Both the position numbers and the translations under genes were made by a program. This document shows, piece after piece, positions 7,613 to 10,748 of a stretch of DNA of 10,748 nucleotides (within the stretch, counting starts at the first letter, position 1; every line of letters starts with the position of its first letter). The notes beneath the pieces were generated by a model, which was not told the origin of the DNA, searched no databases, and was given only the letters and a program-made list of their open reading frames with translations. The stretch is from JANOAR01 sp031411235 (GTDB lineage Bacteria; Verrucomicrobiota; Verrucomicrobiia; Verrucomicrobiales; Verrucomicrobiaceae): NCBI GenBank assembly GCA_031411235.1, contig JANOAR010000106.1, positions 1 through 10,748 on the forward strand, written 5' to 3'.

Positions 7613-7714
7613 AATCTTCGCTTGCCAAAGGAGACGCAATCGCTCCGCTGCGCAACTCCGCCGAATTTACCCAGCGTGGATGTTCAGAACGTCGCATAAA
7701 CACCCAGTTTCTGT

Positions 7715-7742
7715 TTGACAGTTGTTGACACCCCTCTAGCAT
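7715..7742 (+). promoter_or_regulatory. Probable sigma-70-type promoter of rplM-rpsI
   Basis: A consensus TTGACA (7715-7720) is followed after 16 bases by TAGCAT (7737-7742), which matches four of six TATAAT positions. A second perfect TTGACA (7725-7730) overlaps the spacer and would need a -10 near 7748, where only GC-rich sequence stands. The promoter lies about 60 bases before the rplM ATG, leaving a leader of roughly 55 bases. That leader contains a short CCCT/AGGG hairpin but no Shine-Dalgarno sequence. The position between divergent genes and the consensus -35 support the call; the start of transcription is inferred. Confidence 0.55.
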
Positions 7743-7803
7743 CGCCGCCCCTGTCGAGGGTCAATCAAACACACCCCTCGCTCTTCCAGCAACGCTCTAT
7801 TCA

Positions 7804-8235
7804 ATGAAAACACTCTCTGCCAAGGCCGAACAAGTTGACCGTAAATGGTGGGTCATCGATGCCAAGGATAAAGTCCTTGGTGATGTCGCCGTGACCGCCG
7901 CCAACCTGCTTCGTGGCAAGACCAAGCCTATCTTCACCCCGCACGTCGATACGGGTGACTTCGTGGTCGTCATCAATGCCGCTACCGTTGTCCTCACCGG
8001 CAAGAAGGAAACGCAAAAGACTTACACCCGCGTGTCAGGTTACATCGGCAACCAAAAGAGTGAAACCGCTGAGAAAATGCGCGCTCGCAAGCCACAGCTC
8101 CTCGTCGAGAAGGCTGTCAAAGGCATGATCCCGCACAACCGTCTTGGTCGTGCCGTCATCAAGAAATTGAAGGTGTATGCCACTGCCGAGCATCCCCATG
8201 AGGCCCAGGCTCCCCAGCCCTTCGTGCTCGCCTAA
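7804..8235 (+). CDS. rplM: 50S ribosomal protein L13
   Basis: This 143-residue protein is the usual length for bacterial L13 (about 142-150). Recognisable blocks are KWWVIDAKDKVLGDVA (14-29), GDFVVVINA (51-59), LTGKK...KTYTRVSGYIG (64-82), AVKGMIPHNRLGR (104-116) and the C-terminal KVYATAEHPHEAQAPQP (123-139). L13 is an early-assembly protein of the large ribosomal subunit that binds 23S rRNA. It is the first gene of a two-gene operon with rpsI, 31 bases downstream, the arrangement found in most bacteria. The ATG at 7804 has no Shine-Dalgarno sequence in the preceding 20 bases. In E. coli L13 represses its own operon through the leader; whether that happens here cannot be seen. Confidence 0.98.
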   Translation: MKTLSAKAEQVDRKWWVIDAKDKVLGDVAVTAANLLRGKTKPIFTPHVDTGDFVVVINAATVVLTGKKETQKTYTRVSGYIGNQKSETAEKMRARKPQLLVEKAVKGMIPHNRLGRAVIKKLKVYATAEHPHEAQAPQPFVLA

Positions 8236-8266
8236 TTTCACTCTGAACTGAATCGTACACCTTTTT

Positions 8267-8663
<397 letters not shown>

Positions 8664-8690
8664 TCGGCGTTTCCATTGTTGTCGTTTTTT

Positions 8691-8722
8691 AAGGCGAGGA
8701 GTTCAGGCTCCTCGCCTTTTTT
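8691..8722 (+). terminator. Rho-independent terminator of the rplM-rpsI operon
   Basis: A perfect 11-base stem, AAGGCGAGGAG (8691-8701) with CTCCTCGCCTT (8708-8718), encloses the loop TTCAGG and runs into a six-T tract (8717-8722). It stands 31 bases after the rpsI stop codon. On the other strand the stem is followed by A rather than T residues, so it works in the plus direction only. This is the strongest terminator in the window. Confidence 0.93.
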
Positions 8723-8766
8723 GTGCCCAGGTTTACTGGTTCGGCGAGGGAACCAGCAGGCTCAGC

Positions 8767-8796
8767 TTGGAGCCCGCCACCAGTCTCGCCTAGCAT
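8767..8796 (+). promoter_or_regulatory. Possible promoter of the short-chain dehydrogenase, giving a near-leaderless mRNA
   Basis: TTGGAG (8767-8772) is followed after 18 bases by TAGCAT (8791-8796). The 14 bases from 8790, CTAGCATCGCCGCC, are identical to those covering the -10 of the rplM promoter (7736-7749). The gene's ATG is at 8807, only ten bases after the -10, so initiation at the usual distance would leave a leader of a few bases or none. The preceding terminator means this gene needs its own promoter. The -35 match is weak; the call rests mainly on the shared -10 block. Confidence 0.4.
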
Positions 8797-8806
8797 CGCC
8801 GCCACT

Positions 8807-9589
8807 ATGACTTCATCCCCTTTCGATCTTAGCAGCCAAGACATCTGGGTCTTTGGCGGAGCTGGCTATCTCGGGCACTCCGTTGTGTCCCTGTTGGCTC
8901 ATATGAAGGCCAAAGTGCTCTGCATCGACCTCGGGAATCGTGCGCAGCAAATGATCGCGGAACATGGCCTCGCAGCGCACGTCACCGCTGCCTCGCTTGA
9001 TGCCTCAGACACCGATGCCGTAGAGGGCTTCGTAGCAGCGCAATGTGCCCAGCGTGGCACGCCCAGCGGTATCGTGGTGATGACCTACGCTGCCACCACC
9101 AAGCTCCTAGACGACCTCACCGCCGAGGATTTCGACCGAGTGAACCACGGCAACCTCACCGCTACCTTTGTCCTCGCGCGTACGGTTGCTAGCCGCATGG
9201 CCGAGCGTGGCAGCGGCAGCCTCGTGCTCTTCTCCAGCATGTATGGCAGCGTCTCGCCGGATCCCCGCATCTACGCCGAGCCCATGACCACTAACCCCAT
9301 CGAATATGGCGTGGGCAAGGCAGGCATCCAGCAGATGGCACGCTACCTTGCTGTCCATTACGGTCCACGCGGCGTGCGCTGCAATGCCATATCGCCTGGC
9401 CCTTTCCCCAACCCAACGATCCAGCGCGAACAGCCAGCCTTCGTCGAGCGACTGGCCCAAAAAGTGCCCCTCGCCCGCGTTGGCCAAGCTCCCGAAATCG
9501 CAGGCAGCGTGGCCTTCCTACTCAGTGATGCCGCGAGCTTCATCACGGGCCAAAACCTCGCTGTGGATGGTGGCTGGGTGGCTTGGTGA
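8807..9589 (+). CDS. Short-chain dehydrogenase/reductase (SDR), classical type, PtmA-like
   Basis: This is a 260-residue NAD(P)-dependent oxidoreductase of normal SDR length. The nucleotide-binding motif is GGAGYLG (17-23), with an acidic Asp41 at the end of beta-2 suggesting NAD(H) preference. The structural Asn is N113 in RVNHGN. The catalytic set is Ser143/144 (LFSSMYG), Tyr167 and Lys171 (YGVGK), with the PG motif in NAISPGPF (193-200) and the C-terminal FITGQNLAVDGG (245-256). The stretch 'SPDPRIYAEPMTTNPIEYGV' resembles the subgroup that includes the PtmA flagellin-glycan proteins and sugar-acid dehydrogenases, so a sugar-like substrate is plausible but not shown. The frame is open back to a GTG at 8723. 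That codon touches the T-tract of the rpsI terminator and would add 28 non-SDR residues, so the ATG at 8807 is chosen. It stands alone between a terminator and a non-coding gap. Confidence 0.92.
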   Translation: MTSSPFDLSSQDIWVFGGAGYLGHSVVSLLAHMKAKVLCIDLGNRAQQMIAEHGLAAHVTAASLDASDTDAVEGFVAAQCAQRGTPSGIVVMTYAATTKLLDDLTAEDFDRVNHGNLTATFVLARTVASRMAERGSGSLVLFSSMYGSVSPDPRIYAEPMTTNPIEYGVGKAGIQQMARYLAVHYGPRGVRCNAISPGPFPNPTIQREQPAFVERLAQKVPLARVGQAPEIAGSVAFLLSDAASFITGQNLAVDGGWVAW

Positions 9590-9829
9590 AACACTGAGTC
9601 TGTCGGCAACACTGCAACGGATTCACTTTCTCTGCCGCGCTTTGACCCTACAACGCCAGTTCACCGGTCACGCAGCCTGTGGTGGGCATTGAGCGCAGCA
9701 TATGACGGCTAGGTGCCGCGCTTTGGCTTCAAAGGCGCTGGACGCCAACACTGTTCCATAGCCGAGGGCGGCGACGAGGTGAGCCCGAATACATTTCACC
9801 TGCATCAGCATCTTGATGGCCACATTGAT

Positions 9830-10614
9830 CTACTGCGATTGTAACCGGAAGAAGGCCGAATTATCTGGCACGGTGAAGCTGAACTCTACTTTGCCTTCCG
9901 CATTGAGGATGGTCTGCGGGGCGGTCATCGGGAGGGGGGTAAAATGGATGAGGTCGGTCGATTTCTGTACGCCGACAGTAATCGTGAATACGCTGGTTAC
10001 AGGGTCTCGTTGAATCAACGGCACGCCGACATTCAACGCTTGAATTTGTGAAGGCGTATAAAGCCCTGCAGAGTTAGCGCTGGCATTGAGCGTAGTCACG
10101 AGCGCCGCGTTACTGACCTGCCAGTTAAAACCAAGCGTTGCCATTTGAAATTCTGCCGCATCACTCATTCCATCGTTGTCAGAATCCTGAGTGAGATTCA
10201 GCGCTACACCAGCCAAAGTGAAAGTGAAGGGATTTTCATCAGCGTCATTGTTGGCGATGTGCAGAGTTGCTGTTCTAGCGCCGCCAGCCGTAGGCGTGAA
10301 CGACACCGCAAATGTTGTAGTGCCGCTTGGTTGCACGGTTGCGCTGGGATTCGATGTCACCACGAACTCCGACGCATTGGCTCCATCTTTGGTAATGGCA
10401 AGGCCATTAAGGCTGTCCGTGCCAAGACTTTTGATCGTGAAGGTAAGACTCGTGGAGTTACCCATATTCACAACCATGCTCTTCGTGCCACCATTGGAAA
10501 TGTTAGTTCCAACGGGTTGTTCAATGGCGATTTCAGGAATGGGATCACTGCCCGTTATCGTGATGTCAAAAACACCCTCATCCGAGTCATTGCTGCCGAG
10601 GTGCAAGACTGAGA
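9830..10614 (-). pseudogene. 3' remnant of a choice-of-anchor D surface protein, cut by an IS3-family element
   Basis: The reading frame has no normal start. The first usable codon is a TTG at 10606, and the frame runs on unbroken into the insertion sequence. The first residues, LHLGSNDSDEGVFDITITG, repeat later as LHIANNDADENPFTFTLAG (115-133), so the fragment starts at the tail of one choice-of-anchor D (ASH-like, Ig-fold) repeat and holds one complete repeat (about 24-133). Next come a thrombospondin-3/EF-hand-like calcium motif, DSDNDGMSDAAEF (141-153), and a C-terminal domain of about 100 residues ending FFRLQSQ, a style common to large secreted verrucomicrobial proteins. The signal peptide and upstream repeats should lie beyond the insertion. 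It is probably not expressed as an exported protein. The alternative, a short intact gene starting at the TTG, is unlikely because it starts mid-repeat and has no signal peptide. Confidence 0.8.
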
Positions 10615-10640
10615 TGCCACGGATATTTGGACCAAAAGTG
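10615..10640. repeat. Candidate terminal inverted repeat of the IS3-family element
   Basis: The 26 bases start TGCCACGGATATTTGGACCA and continue to GTG at 10640, just after the transposase stop codon. The TG start and the 'TTTGGACCAAAAGTG' wording resemble IS3-family terminal repeats. The matching left-end repeat is outside the window, so this is a one-sided call. Confidence 0.5.
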
Positions 10641-10642
10641 AA

Positions 10643-10748
10643 TTAGTTAGCGAGGGCGATATCGGCCTCGAAGCGGCTGGGGGAACGGTAGTTGAGGGAG
10701 GAGTGGAGGCGTTGGGTGTTGTAGTAGGAGTCGATGAAGGCGAAGAGT
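10643..10748 (-). CDS. IS3-family transposase OrfB, last 34 residues (truncated by the window edge)
   Basis: Read from 10748, the minus strand gives LFAFIDSYYNTQRLHSSLNY followed by RSPSRFEADIALAN and a TAA stop (10645-10643). The 'F.....YN.qRlHSsL.YrsP..FE' signature is the C-terminal end of the rve-type integrase domain in IS3-family transposases, the DDE enzymes that join element ends to target DNA. The catalytic Asp and Glu residues lie outside the window. After the TAA the same frame continues openly into the disrupted surface-protein gene. Whether the transposase is intact cannot be seen. Confidence 0.9.
   Translation of the reverse strand, partial: LFAFIDSYYNTQRLHSSLNYRSPSRFEADIALAN

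Larger units (their letters stand above)
10615..10748 (-). mobile_element. IS3-family insertion sequence, 3' (transposase C-terminal) end only
   Basis: The element enters from the right edge with the end of its transposase gene and terminates at 10615, where the outward sequence ends in the 5'-TG (CA on the gene strand) typical of IS3-family termini. The transposase stop is 28 bases from that end, a normal distance. Beyond it the frame changes at once into the choice-of-anchor D repeat, which places the junction. Only one end is in the window, so length, the other terminus and the target duplication cannot be checked; GAGA or AGA just outside the end (10611-10614) is the candidate duplicated target. 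Confidence 0.8.

Noticed and set aside
8723..8806. A 28-residue N-terminal extension of the dehydrogenase from the GTG at 8723
   Set aside because: The GTG directly follows the terminator T-tract, the extension is Pro/Ser-rich without SDR similarity, and the Rossmann fold begins normally after the ATG at 8807.
9590..9829. A 47-codon minus-strand frame and a small GCGCTTTG hairpin (9718-9738) in the gap after the dehydrogenase
   Set aside because: The frame simply continues after the stop of the surface-protein remnant and has no recognisable content. The hairpin has a bulge and no T-tract, so it is not a terminator.

Overview
The window looks like chromosomal DNA from a member of the Verrucomicrobiota, probably near Verrucomicrobiaceae/Prosthecobacter. 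The reasons are: a paired large PSCyt1/DUF1549/DUF1553 cytochrome-like protein and a Tat-exported DUF1501 protein (typical of Planctomycetes and Verrucomicrobia); a surface protein with choice-of-anchor D repeats and a 'DSDNDG' calcium-type motif near a C-terminus ending in FFRLQSQ; moderately high GC; and no clear Shine-Dalgarno sequence before any start codon. The assignment rests on gene families and style, not on a marker-gene tree.

Layout. Positions 1-357 (minus) hold the 3' gene of a ParE/RelE-like toxin, cut by the window edge, and its overlapping antitoxin. Positions 358-595 are non-coding apart from a weak hairpin. A secreted proline-rich protein of unknown function lies at 596-1414 (plus). 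A minus-strand cluster follows, read from right to left: a small membrane-anchored unknown (7106-7612), a DUF1343/GH171 NamZ-type lipoprotein (5793-7037), the diheme-motif PSCyt protein (3156-5639) and the DUF1501 protein (1482-2900). The gap between the last two genes contains a long imperfect inverted repeat (2994-3109).

From 7715 the plus strand carries a promoter, rplM, rpsI and a strong intrinsic terminator (8691-8722). Next comes a separate short-chain dehydrogenase (8807-9589), whose likely -10 element lies so close to the ATG that the mRNA may be leaderless. Positions 9590-9829 show nothing I can support. At the right end, an IS3-family insertion sequence (terminus at about 10615, continuing past the window) has cut the 5' part off a choice-of-anchor D surface protein, leaving a 3' remnant (9830-10614).

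How the genes fit together. rplM and rpsI are ordinary ribosomal housekeeping. The minus-strand cluster is entirely envelope-directed: a Sec signal on the PSCyt protein, a Tat signal on DUF1501, a probable lipobox on the NamZ homologue and one membrane anchor on the small unknown. A shared role at the cell surface, in glycan or peptidoglycan turnover, is an inference from location and families only. I found no defence island, CRISPR array, biosynthetic cluster or clearly new multigene system. The most unusual signals are the IS-interrupted surface gene, the intra-cluster inverted repeat and the shared 14-base promoter block.
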